Source: Candidatus Hydrogenedentota bacterium (GTDB lineage: Bacteria; Hydrogenedentota; Hydrogenedentia; Hydrogenedentiales; GCA-2746185). From it: DNA of 7,454 bases. A model generated the notes under the pieces. The model worked only from the letters and a program-made list of their open reading frames with translations, searched no databases and was not told the origin of the DNA. The DNA lies in the NCBI GenBank assembly GCA_012965445.1, contig DTSJ01000417.1, positions 1-7,454 of the forward strand, in the 5' to 3' direction. Position numbers and translations under genes: made by a program. Shown one piece after another: positions 1 through 5,682 of this stretch. Position 1 is the stretch's first letter; each line of letters starts with the position of its first letter.

Positions 1-349
1 GCATTACGTTTCGAATCAGATCTGTTTTGCCTTTGGTTAGCTCCTGCCAGTTGTCGGAGGGTGGATTGCTCATGGCGGCCAGCGCGTTTTCGAGCAGCAG
101 TGTTTCAGACCGAATGATATGCTCGGCGCATTCTCCAACCGACCATCGCGTTTCGTTCTGCTTGAAGTTCCACTGCTCGTCGCTCACGCCTGAAATCAAC
201 CCGGTCAACATATCAAACGATTCCTCGAGGAGGGTGATCAATTCAGTATGCTCAGCTTCACTCAGATAGGGACTGGCGTCCTCTGCGGCGATGGCGCTCG
301 TCGCACCAATCATCATTGCAATCAAACAGCTGGTTTTACGAATCCACAT
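1..349 (-). CDS. Exported DinB-like (DinB/YfiT superfamily) protein, 3' part outside window
   Basis: Reading the minus strand from the ATG at 349-347 gives 116 codons open to the window edge, so the C-terminus is missing. The start is chosen because a GGGAGG Shine-Dalgarno (minus strand, 358-363) lies 8 nt upstream. Residues 1-22 form a signal peptide: basic RK at 4-5, a hydrophobic core, then an AIAA cleavage region, so the protein is probably exported. The mature part begins with a helix and continues with SDEQWNFKQNETRWSVGECAEHI (residues 56-78, split here as SDEQW, then RWSVGECAEHI). The W-S-V-G-E-x-x-x-H-I motif with H77 is typical of DinB_2-type four-helix bundles, where this histidine is one ligand of a metal site. 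The remaining ligands would lie in the missing part. Family members include thiol-dependent transferases and many proteins of unknown role, and an exported one has no assigned substrate here. Family call fairly secure, function unknown. Confidence 0.75.
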   Translation of the reverse strand, partial: MWIRKTSCLIAMMIGATSAIAAEDASPYLSEAEHTELITLLEESFDMLTGLISGVSDEQWNFKQNETRWSVGECAEHIIRSETLLLENALAAMSNPPSDNWQELTKGKTDLIRNVM

Positions 350-434
350 AGTACTTTCCTCCCTTGAAGCTGGTCACGGTACGCATAAGTGCCGGGTTAA
401 ACACAGCTGCGAAGACTTACATTCCTCAATCGCA

Positions 435-462
435 CATATATTTCTTCGCTTTTCGATATCAA
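435..462 (-). promoter_or_regulatory. Candidate sigma70 promoter for the DinB-like gene
   Basis: On the minus strand, TTGATA (462-457, five of six to the -35 consensus) and TATATG (440-435, four of six to the -10) are separated by 16 nt. Transcription would start near 428 and give a leader of about 80 nt before the DinB-like ATG. The surrounding 350-565 region is AT-rich and I see no gene in it. Judged by eye only. Confidence 0.35.
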
Positions 463-565
463 TATCCTTTATACTACTCGACAGTACGACTGGGGAAGTT
501 TGGTGGTATCTGTATCCAAATTGAGCGTTCTTCGGGCATTTGGATTCGGAATGCTTCCCCTTTAA

Positions 566-641
566 GGCGACATGGCCAAGTTGGTAAGGCAATGGTTTGC
601 AAAACCATGTATCCCCGGTTCGAGTCCGGGTGTCGCCTCCA
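566..641 (+). tRNA. tRNA-Cys (anticodon GCA)
   Basis: A complete cloverleaf can be folded. The acceptor GGCGACA (566-572) pairs with TGTCGCC (631-637), followed by discriminator T and an encoded CCA (639-641). The anticodon stem ATGGT/ACCAT (592-596 with 604-608) closes a 7-nt loop with anticodon GCA at 599-601, reading cysteine codons. The T arm contains GGTTCGAGTCC. A single-gene locus: no second tRNA follows and no T-rich terminator is seen right after it. Confidence 0.97.
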
Positions 642-742
642 TTTTATAGAATAGTTTCGATAAAAATTGCCTATATTAGGTTTTAGTGAGACATAGAAGA
701 TATGCACCTGAAACCTTTACTAGGCACGAGGGGATCAATCCC

Positions 743-832
743 ATGAACGATCTCTTGAGAAAACCATTTACAGCCTCGGAACTGGTAGAACGCGTCTCAA
801 ATACTCTAGGAAGTTCCGTACATTTCAAGTAA
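743..832 (+). pseudogene. Orphan C-terminal tail of a response-regulator receiver domain
   Basis: From the ATG at 743 the frame encodes 29 residues, with LLRKPFTASELVERVSNTLG in the middle, then a TAA stop. This matches the end of a receiver (REC) domain: the conserved lysine-proline-phenylalanine of beta-5/loop (the K that contacts the phosphoryl group), then the final helix with the E-L-x-x-x-V pattern. The same frame stays open upstream only to a TAG at 677-679, and that part does not resemble a receiver. The acidic pocket and phosphoacceptor aspartate are therefore absent. I read it as the eroded remnant of a response regulator or hybrid kinase. It could instead be a chance match, because the segment is short, but the residue pattern is very characteristic. 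Two intact receiver genes lie within 2.5 kb. Confidence 0.5.
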
Positions 833-1123
833 AAGCGGGCGTTCTGACAGTCGAACACTTTCCTGATACGAATTCTATGCGACGGGCTTGCTTTTCAACT
901 TGAATCGTGACAAATTCAATTCTGAGTTCCCTCTCCCGTTCATGTCGACGTTCTAAGCGTTGCGTGACACCGACCCTCGAGTAGTGTATACTCCAATTGA
1001 GACAGAGTCGCGTGTAGACCGCTTTCACGTGGAAGTCGCAATTTTGCCGGGTTGGAAGCGACATGCAAGTCTCTGCGCTAAAGTTTCGGCATTTTTGAGA
1101 TCTGTTTTCTCTTATTCAAGACA
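833..1123. other. Gene-poor intergenic stretch upstream of tRNA-Leu
   Basis: About 290 nt between the receiver remnant and tRNA-Leu. No open frame on either strand resembles a protein family. The 79-codon minus-strand frame that spans it is rich in Arg and Glu, lacks a ribosome-binding site and overlaps a promoter-like element, so I leave it out. The only signal I support is the promoter at 964-992. Confidence 0.5.
964..992 (+). promoter_or_regulatory. Candidate sigma70 promoter upstream of tRNA-Leu
   Basis: GTGACA (964-969, five of six to TTGACA) and TATACT (987-992, five of six to TATAAT) are spaced by exactly 17 nt. Predicted initiation is near 999, leaving a leader of roughly 125 nt before tRNA-Leu at 1124 that would need processing by RNase P or other nucleases. 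No other plus-strand gene lies between, so tRNA-Leu is the likely target. Confidence 0.5.
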
Positions 1124-1210
1124 GGGCGAGTGGTGGAATTGGCAGACACGACGGACTTAAAATCCGTTGGCCGCAAGGTCTTGAGGGTTCAAGTCCCTCC
1201 TCGCCTACCA
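1124..1210 (+). tRNA. tRNA-Leu (anticodon TAA)
   Basis: An 87-nt class II tRNA with a long variable arm. The acceptor GGGCGAG (1124-1130) pairs with CTCGCCT (1200-1206), the first pair being G-U, followed by discriminator A and an encoded CCA (1208-1210). The TGGTGGAATTGG block in the D arm is typical of leucine tRNAs. The anticodon stem ACGGA/TCCGT (1151-1155 with 1163-1167) holds anticodon TAA at 1158-1160, reading UUA and UUG. The T arm contains GGTTCAAGTCC. A phage-type gene starts 52 nt downstream, fitting the common use of tRNA genes as integration sites. Confidence 0.97.
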
Positions 1211-1262
1211 TTGATTCGTGGTACGATGTAGATGGTGGAGCGAACGAAGATAACGAAGGCAG

Positions 1263-1694
1263 ATGAGAACAACGGGGCAAAAGAACATGACACCGAAGCA
1301 GACAAGATCCATCGACGAGTATCTCATTGATCTCAACGCCACTCAGGCCGCGATCCGAGCGGGATACTCGAAGAAGACGGCACGTCAAATGGGTACGGAA
1401 AACTTGTCGAAACCGTACATCAAAGTGGAGCTGGAAAAGAGGTAACAGGTCCGCGCTGGGCGTACCCAGACGTGTGTAGACTGGGTTATAAATGAAAATC
1501 ACCTTACCGCTACCGAAGACGGCAATTTGGCGCAATCAACGAGGGCATTAGAGTTGATCGGAAAGCATCATGGCGCGTTCGATAAATCGGCGCATGTGAG
1601 CGACGTGACCGTTACAATTATCAAGCCCAAACGTGCCGAAGAGTACACGGACGACGAGCTGGCTGCGATTATCGCTGATGGGGAATCGGCGTAG
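1263..1694 (+). pseudogene. Phage terminase small subunit (Terminase_2 type) interrupted by an in-frame TAA
   Basis: Residues 1-60 (1263-1442) carry the conserved N-terminal HTH region of phage terminase small subunits: MTPKQ at 1287, EYLIDLNATQAAIRAGYSKK, then TARQMGTENLSKP. A TAA at 1443-1445 stops the frame. The same frame then stays open for 82 codons to TAG at 1692-1694 and carries the family's C-terminal part, including STRALELIGKHHGAFDK and an acidic tail. Total length, about 142 residues, is normal for the family. In phage this protein binds packaging sites and loads the large-subunit nuclease. The start could be 1263 or 1287; the latter fits the domain border, and neither has a strong ribosome-binding site. 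Only one nonsense codon separates it from an intact gene, so decay is recent or the stop is a base error. No large terminase, portal, capsid or integrase gene is visible, so this appears to be a prophage remnant beside tRNA-Leu. Confidence 0.8.
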
Positions 1695-1885
1695 CGATGA
1701 ACCAATTGAGCGGTAGAAGGGCTAGGGACTCGCAAAAGCGCGTCACCGGATTACCTTGCCCCCCTGAGGCATGGGAAAACTGTGCCTTAATAAAACGCCC
1801 CAAAATGACCCGCTTTGCTTGACTGTCACACAAACGCCACATTCTCGCAATATTCCAGCAATAACGTTCTGTTACGCTGTTTGGC

Positions 1886-1895
1886 TATATATAAA
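1886..1895 (+). promoter_or_regulatory. TATA-rich -10-like element upstream of the leader ORF
   Basis: TATATATAAA ends 4 nt before the GAAGGAG ribosome-binding site of the leader ORF and contains TATATA and TATAAA. No matching -35 box is found at 16-18 nt. If it were a -10 element, the transcript would begin inside or just after the ribosome-binding site, so it may instead be AT-rich leader DNA. The stretch 1695-1885 between the terminase remnant and this site shows no supported gene. Confidence 0.2.
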
Positions 1896-1912
1896 CCCGA
1901 AGGAGTGAATCC

Positions 1913-1966
1913 ATGTCGTATCGCAGCTCGATAGTAGTTACGGGAAATATTACTATTCATGGCTAA
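1913..1966 (+). CDS. Short leader ORF (17 residues) overlapping the response-regulator start
   Basis: An ATG at 1913 preceded by a near-perfect Shine-Dalgarno (AAGGAG, 1900-1905, spacing 7 nt) opens a frame of 17 codons, MSYRSSIVVTGNITIHG, ending at TAA 1964-1966. It overlaps the first 8 nt of the response-regulator gene, whose own ATG at 1959 lacks a good ribosome-binding site. The arrangement suggests translational coupling: ribosomes load at the strong site, finish the leader and restart a few bases back. The peptide has no recognisable attenuator feature such as a run of one amino acid. The alternative is a regulator start mis-set by a frameshift, but the MAKILIVDDD beginning at 1959 is a complete, normal receiver N-terminus, so a frameshifted extension seems unlikely. 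Confidence 0.45.
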   Translation: MSYRSSIVVTGNITIHG

Positions 1967-2867
1967 GATTCTTATAGTCGACGATGACGACCAGACTGCA
2001 CAGCAGGTTGCCAATGAGCTCAAGAACGCAGGTCACCAATGTGCGGTACGAAATAATGGCACCGACATACTGAAAATTGTCGGGAAATCGGATCTCGATC
2101 TTCTTTTGCTCGATGTCATGCTTCCGGGCACTTCGGGTTTTGAAATCTGTCGGCAGATTCGTCGGGACAAAGATGTCTACATGCTTCCGATCATCTTTGT
2201 TTCGTCCATGATTGATGAAGCTGAAATCGAGCACGGACTTGCTCAGGGCGCGGACGGGTACATTACAAAACCCATCGATATGCAGTCCTTTTTGCAGCGG
2301 GTAGACCGGATGCTCAAAATGAGTCACGGTACGGAATACGTTGATGCTGTAACGGGGCTGTCCAACAATGAAGGTATCCGGAGACTGATTCAGCAGCACC
2401 TTACGCGTGACGAGTCATTCGCATTGATCTACGCTGAACTGATGTATTTGAAGGAACTTGTAGCACGAGCAGATTCAACCGGGGGGGAGAAGGCGTTGCG
2501 CTATCTGACTCGTGCGCTGCGTCGGTGTGCAGAGAATATGGGCTTCGGCGACTATACGCTGGGTCATTTAGGTGGAGGACACTTTATTGGAATCGTACCG
2601 ACGGAATCGGCCGAAAGATACTGTGAAAGAGTGCTCAAAAGCTGGCACAAACATATGAGCCGGTTCTACGAATATGCGGACTTGAACGTGCGGTACTCCG
2701 ATGCCCTAGCCAAAGACGAGGTACTGGATTTGATCATGTGTGTCACTTTTCGGGCAGAGGGCGAACAGGTTACGGCACAGGATATACTTGACACCGTATC
2801 GCGAATCCATAAAACGTCGTATAACGAAGGGCAGGCAGGGATACACATGGATCGACGTGTATTATAG
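1959..2867 (+). CDS. Response regulator: N-terminal receiver plus degenerate GGDEF domain
   Basis: The 302-residue protein begins with a complete receiver domain (about 1-120). It shows the acidic cluster DDDD at 8-11, phosphoacceptor D52 in LLLLDVMLPG, S82/S83 at the conserved Ser/Thr position, and K104 in ITKP. Residues 129-214 follow the GGDEF fold: DAVTGLSN at 129 matches the usual D-x-x-T-G-L-x-N entry, and GGGHF at 205-209 sits where diguanylate cyclases have GG(D/E)EF. The catalytic acidic residue is replaced, so c-di-GMP synthesis is unlikely; a regulatory or dimerisation role is inferred. About 90 C-terminal residues resemble the end of a GGDEF domain only loosely. The start is set by the receiver N-terminus. 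Its ribosome-binding site is weak, and the overlapping leader ORF probably supplies initiation. No partner kinase is nearby, and a promoter plus two tRNA genes follow. Confidence 0.85.
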   Translation: MAKILIVDDDDQTAQQVANELKNAGHQCAVRNNGTDILKIVGKSDLDLLLLDVMLPGTSGFEICRQIRRDKDVYMLPIIFVSSMIDEAEIEHGLAQGADGYITKPIDMQSFLQRVDRMLKMSHGTEYVDAVTGLSNNEGIRRLIQQHLTRDESFALIYAELMYLKELVARADSTGGEKALRYLTRALRRCAENMGFGDYTLGHLGGGHFIGIVPTESAERYCERVLKSWHKHMSRFYEYADLNVRYSDALAKDEVLDLIMCVTFRAEGEQVTAQDILDTVSRIHKTSYNEGQAGIHMDRRVL

Positions 2868-2918
2868 GTTTTTCACCTTCGTTTTCCTGGGTATGCTGAG
2901 TCTCAAGTCCTTCAAAGC

Positions 2919-2948
2919 TTGACATCTACTCACATTTCCCCGTATCCT
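2919..2948 (+). promoter_or_regulatory. Sigma70-type promoter for the tRNA-Phe/tRNA-Thr unit
   Basis: A perfect TTGACA (2919-2924) and TATCCT (2943-2948) are separated by 18 nt. Initiation would fall near 2955, about 5 nt before tRNA-Phe at 2960, the short leader expected for a strong stable-RNA promoter. It also reads towards the HTH-receiver gene downstream. Confidence 0.7.
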
Positions 2949-2959
2949 CTGCCCTGCGT

Positions 2960-3035
2960 GCCGAGGTAGCTCAGTTGGTAGAGCAGCGGATTGAAAATCC
3001 GCGTGTCGGCGGTTCAATCCCGCCCCTTGGCACCA
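2960..3035 (+). tRNA. tRNA-Phe (anticodon GAA)
   Basis: The acceptor GCCGAGG (2960-2966) pairs with CCTTGGC, allowing one G-U pair, followed by discriminator A and an encoded CCA (3033-3035). The D arm is GCTCAGTTGGTAGAGC. The anticodon stem GCGGA/TCCGC (2986-2990 with 2998-3002) presents GAA at 2993-2995, reading phenylalanine codons. The T arm contains GGTTCAATCC. Ten bases separate it from tRNA-Thr, so both are probably cut from one transcript. Confidence 0.97.
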
Positions 3036-3045
3036 TTTTCGACAC

Positions 3046-3121
3046 GCTGGAATAGCTCAGTTGGTAGAGCGCATCACTCGTAATGATGAGGTCCGGGGTT
3101 CAACTCCCCGTTCCAGCTCCA
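3046..3121 (+). tRNA. tRNA-Thr (anticodon CGT)
   Basis: The acceptor GCTGGAA (3046-3052) pairs with TTCCAGC (3111-3117), then discriminator T and an encoded CCA (3119-3121). The anticodon stem CATCA/TGATG (3072-3076 with 3084-3088) presents CGT at 3079-3081, reading ACG threonine codons. The T arm contains GGTTCAACTCC. No T-run or hairpin follows, and the next gene's ATG is only 53 nt away. Confidence 0.97.
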
Positions 3122-3174
3122 GGACTTGGTTGCGCGTCGTTTATGCAGAAGCCGAATTGAAAGAGGCATCGTTT

Positions 3175-3753
3175 ATGGATCAGAAACAGTCCTTCAGTAC
3201 GTCGGATGTTGCCAAGTATTGTCATGTTACAGCCGATACCATCCGAAAATGGGCCGAAGCGGGCCGTATCAACGTTTTCAAAACTCCCGGCGGTCACAGG
3301 CGAATACGTCGAGAAGAACTAATCGCCTTTCTTCGAGAAAACGGTATTCCTCTCCATTCGGATCTCAGCCATGATGGCGTTAAAATCCTCATTGTGGATA
3401 ACGATAAAACAATCATAGCAGTAATCAAACGCTTTTTGGAGCATGCCCCCACTAATTTCGAGATTAGCGTTGCGTCGGACGGATTTGAAGCCGGGCATCA
3501 GATAGGGGCGTTCTCACCGAAGGTTGTGTTTCTGGATATACGTCTTTCAGGTATTGACGGCTTTGAAGTATGCCGAAGAATTAAGAATTCCCCGGATACT
3601 GTTGATACGCACGTGATAGCGATGACGGCCTTCCACGAGGAAGAGGTCGTTGCAGAGATTCAAGGCGTTGGTGCGGCTACATGCCTGAAGAAGCCGTTTA
3701 CGCCGGACAGTTTACGGCGGGCGCTGGCCATGGTCGGTATCGAAACGGGGTAA
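3175..3753 (+). CDS. HTH-receiver transcriptional regulator (MerR/excisionase-type HTH at N-terminus)
   Basis: The 192-residue protein has a winged-helix HTH of the MerR/excisionase (HTH_17) type at about 6-58: STSDVAKYCHVTADTIRKW, then GRINVFKTPGGHRR, where the T-P-G-G-H-R-R wing is diagnostic. A receiver domain follows at about 68-188, with D75 and D77 in the acidic pocket, phosphoacceptor D121 in VVFLDIRLSG, T151 and K173 in LKKPF. The acceptor pocket is complete, so phosphorylation is expected to control DNA binding; target genes are not visible. The order is reversed from most response regulators, which put the receiver first. The start at 3175 has GAGG at 3163-3166 (8 nt away) and begins just before the HTH. 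An upstream extension of the frame runs through tRNA-Thr and is not coding. The gene lies 53 nt after tRNA-Thr with no terminator between, and 90 nt before the MutS-like gene on the same strand. Confidence 0.88.
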   Translation: MDQKQSFSTSDVAKYCHVTADTIRKWAEAGRINVFKTPGGHRRIRREELIAFLRENGIPLHSDLSHDGVKILIVDNDKTIIAVIKRFLEHAPTNFEISVASDGFEAGHQIGAFSPKVVFLDIRLSGIDGFEVCRRIKNSPDTVDTHVIAMTAFHEEEVVAEIQGVGAATCLKKPFTPDSLRRALAMVGIETG

Positions 3754-3774
3754 TGGAATTCCCCCATTCTTGAA

Positions 3775-3802
3775 TTCGAACAACAGCTGCCCATTCTACA
3801 AT
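3775..3802 (+). promoter_or_regulatory. Weak candidate promoter for the MutS-like gene
   Basis: TACAAT (3797-3802, five of six to the -10 consensus) lies 16 nt after TTCGAA (3775-3780), only a half match to a -35 box. Initiation near 3809 would exclude the GTG at 3805 as start and favour the ATG at 3844. Read-through from the HTH-receiver gene is an alternative, since no clear terminator lies between 3754 and 3843. Confidence 0.25.
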
Positions 3803-3843
3803 AAGTGACGCACGGCGCGAGGATCCCGGACAGCGAAATCAGT

Positions 3844-5658
3844 ATGTCAGACCACACCCCAGAAGAGACTTACCGGAAGCTAATTTCACATAATCAGTCT
3901 CATGCCGACAAGTGGTCGCGGTATGACTCTCAAGTTTCCAACGCCCGTCTGTTTTTCTTCATTGCGATCCTCGTTGTTGCATGCGTTGCCCAATTCACCG
4001 GGATCTTTCACATCAAGTGGACGTTGCTTCCCGCTGCGATATTTATTGGGCTGATAATTTATCATGCAACCGTGATACAGCGACTTCGTGACGCGCAAGT
4101 CGCTATTCGTTTTTATCGGGCGGGAATTGATCGCATTCAGGACACATGGATGGGTCAAGGTGATGCAAGCGACACCTGGAAACCCGCGGAGCATCCCTAT
4201 GCGGCGGATCTTGATCTGTTTGGTGAAGGATCTCTTTTTGAATTACTGAATACGACGCGTACGCGAATTGGTGGAGCGACGCTTGCGTCGTGGCTTCTTG
4301 CAGCAGCCGATAGCGACAGTGTTGTTCAACGACAGATTGCCGTGGAGGAGCTGCGCGGAAAGCTCGACTTTCGTGAGCGGATCGCGCTGACAGCGGGTGA
4401 GATTCAATCTGATCTGCACCCGATACGATTGCGGCACTGGGCCGAGGCTCCGATAAGGCACGCGTCCTCGCTTGAAATATGGCTTCCCCGGTTCCTCACT
4501 ATCGTATCTGTTGTATGTTTCGTTCTTTTGTTCAAGCTCGACATCGCGTACTCGTACATCCCTTTTATGAGTACGTTTATCGTGAACATGATTGTGTTGC
4601 GTGCATACGCAAAGAGGGTCATCCCAATAACCCAGAAACTCGATGGAGCGATCCGCGATCTGAGACTATTTGTACACCTTGCCCGAATCTTCGAGCAGGA
4701 AAGCTTCAACTCTGCGCTTCTACAGAGACACCAGCAGCGTCTGGTCTCTGGAGAGCAAAACGCGTCTACAGCTATTCGTAGACTCACCAAGCTGTTCACC
4801 TGGATGGAGCTTCACCAGAATCAGATGTTCTATCCGTTCGGAGTGATGTGTTTTTGGATCGTTCACTTTGCCCATCTCATCGAAGGCTGGCGAGAACGGT
4901 TTGGAAAGGATGTTCTCGGTTGGATGGAATCGCTGGGTGAAATTGAAGCACTTTCGGCGCTTGCGGTATACGCCTATGAACATCCAGATGACCCGTTTCC
5001 TGAATTTCTCGAAGGCGAACCGTCTCAAATTATTGCAAGTGAACTGAAGCATCCTCTGCTTCCCGCTACGACCAGTGTGTCGAACTCGGTCAGACTCGAT
5101 TCTGCGCAATCCCTGCTTATTGTCAGCGGCTCAAATATGTCCGGGAAAAGCACGTACCTGCGTACGATAGGTGTCAACATTGTCCTCGCCATGGCGGGGG
5201 CGCCGGTCCGCTGCGCTTCGATGAGAATGACCCCTTGCGTCGTCGGCGCGTCTTTGCACGTACAGGACTCGATACAGTCGGGGATATCGCATTTCTATGC
5301 AGAGATACTGCGTTTGAAAAGCATCGTTGGACTCGCGGACGGCGAGCGCCCACTGGTTTTTCTTATTGATGAAATTCTGCATGGAACGAACTCTCATGAT
5401 CGTCGAATCGGGACTCAGGGGGTAATTGACGAACTTCTGGGTACAAAAGCTGTCGGATTGATTACGACGCATGATCTTGCTCTCACATCGCTGCAAACGC
5501 GGCACAATGCAAGAATCGTTAACGTCCATTTTCGGGATGACCTCGACGGTGAGCAGCTCACCTTTGACTATTGTGTGCGGGAAGGAGTCGTAGCGAGGAG
5601 CAACGCTTTGGAACTCATGCGATCAATCGGTCTGAAAATACGCCCGGTGGACGAGTAG
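3844..5658 (+). CDS. MutS-family ATPase with four predicted transmembrane segments
   Basis: The protein is 604 residues. Two hydrophobic helices (about 35-53 and 59-76) come first, then a MutS core segment beginning DLDLFGEGSLFELLNTTRTR (122-141). A second hydrophobic pair follows (about 214-230 and 236-252), then a helical region and a C-terminal MutS ATPase domain (about 410-600). The ATPase shows Walker A GSNMSGKST (429-437), Walker B VFLIDEILHGTN with D509 and E510, and the TTHD motif with H543. It lacks the N-terminal mismatch-recognition and connector domains of canonical MutS (about 850 residues), so ordinary mismatch repair is unlikely. Membrane-linked MutS relatives of this size are known in several phyla, but their role is not established to my knowledge. 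ATG 3844 is preferred over GTG 3805 because no ribosome-binding site precedes the GTG; the ATG's own site is also weak. It may be co-transcribed with the HTH-receiver gene. Confidence 0.85.
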   Translation: MSDHTPEETYRKLISHNQSHADKWSRYDSQVSNARLFFFIAILVVACVAQFTGIFHIKWTLLPAAIFIGLIIYHATVIQRLRDAQVAIRFYRAGIDRIQDTWMGQGDASDTWKPAEHPYAADLDLFGEGSLFELLNTTRTRIGGATLASWLLAAADSDSVVQRQIAVEELRGKLDFRERIALTAGEIQSDLHPIRLRHWAEAPIRHASSLEIWLPRFLTIVSVVCFVLLFKLDIAYSYIPFMSTFIVNMIVLRAYAKRVIPITQKLDGAIRDLRLFVHLARIFEQESFNSALLQRHQQRLVSGEQNASTAIRRLTKLFTWMELHQNQMFYPFGVMCFWIVHFAHLIEGWRERFGKDVLGWMESLGEIEALSALAVYAYEHPDDPFPEFLEGEPSQIIASELKHPLLPATTSVSNSVRLDSAQSLLIVSGSNMSGKSTYLRTIGVNIVLAMAGAPVRCASMRMTPCVVGASLHVQDSIQSGISHFYAEILRLKSIVGLADGERPLVFLIDEILHGTNSHDRRIGTQGVIDELLGTKAVGLITTHDLALTSLQTRHNARIVNVHFRDDLDGEQLTFDYCVREGVVARSNALELMRSIGLKIRPVDE

Positions 5659-5682
5659 CCTCAGTGCGGAAAATCCGAAGCG

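Noticed and set aside
825..1064. 79-codon minus-strand open frame rich in Arg and Glu
   Set aside because: No ribosome-binding site, no family resemblance, and it overlaps the plus-strand promoter-like element at 964-992.
1697..1822. 41-codon plus-strand frame starting 2 nt after the terminase stop, considered as the start of a terminase large subunit
   Set aside because: The translation shows no large-terminase motif and ends quickly in TGA; there is no strong ribosome-binding site.
1124..1960. Search for a direct repeat of the tRNA-Leu 3' end as a phage attachment-site pair
   Set aside because: No convincing second copy of the T-arm/acceptor sequence was found downstream; a short inverted similarity near 1727-1740 is too weak.
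3061..3174. Upstream extension of the HTH-receiver frame
   Set aside because: It reads through tRNA-Thr; the HTH domain and ribosome-binding site place the start at 3175.
3743..3768. Possible terminator hairpin AATGG/CCATT after the HTH-receiver gene
   Set aside because: Only a 5-bp stem and no following T-run.
4404..4799. Long minus-strand open frames inside the MutS-like gene
   Set aside because: Antisense shadows of a clearly coding frame, with no family resemblance.
5659..5682. Possible bidirectional terminator between the convergent genes (CGGA/TCCG)
   Set aside because: A 4-bp stem with no T-tract on either strand; too weak to call.
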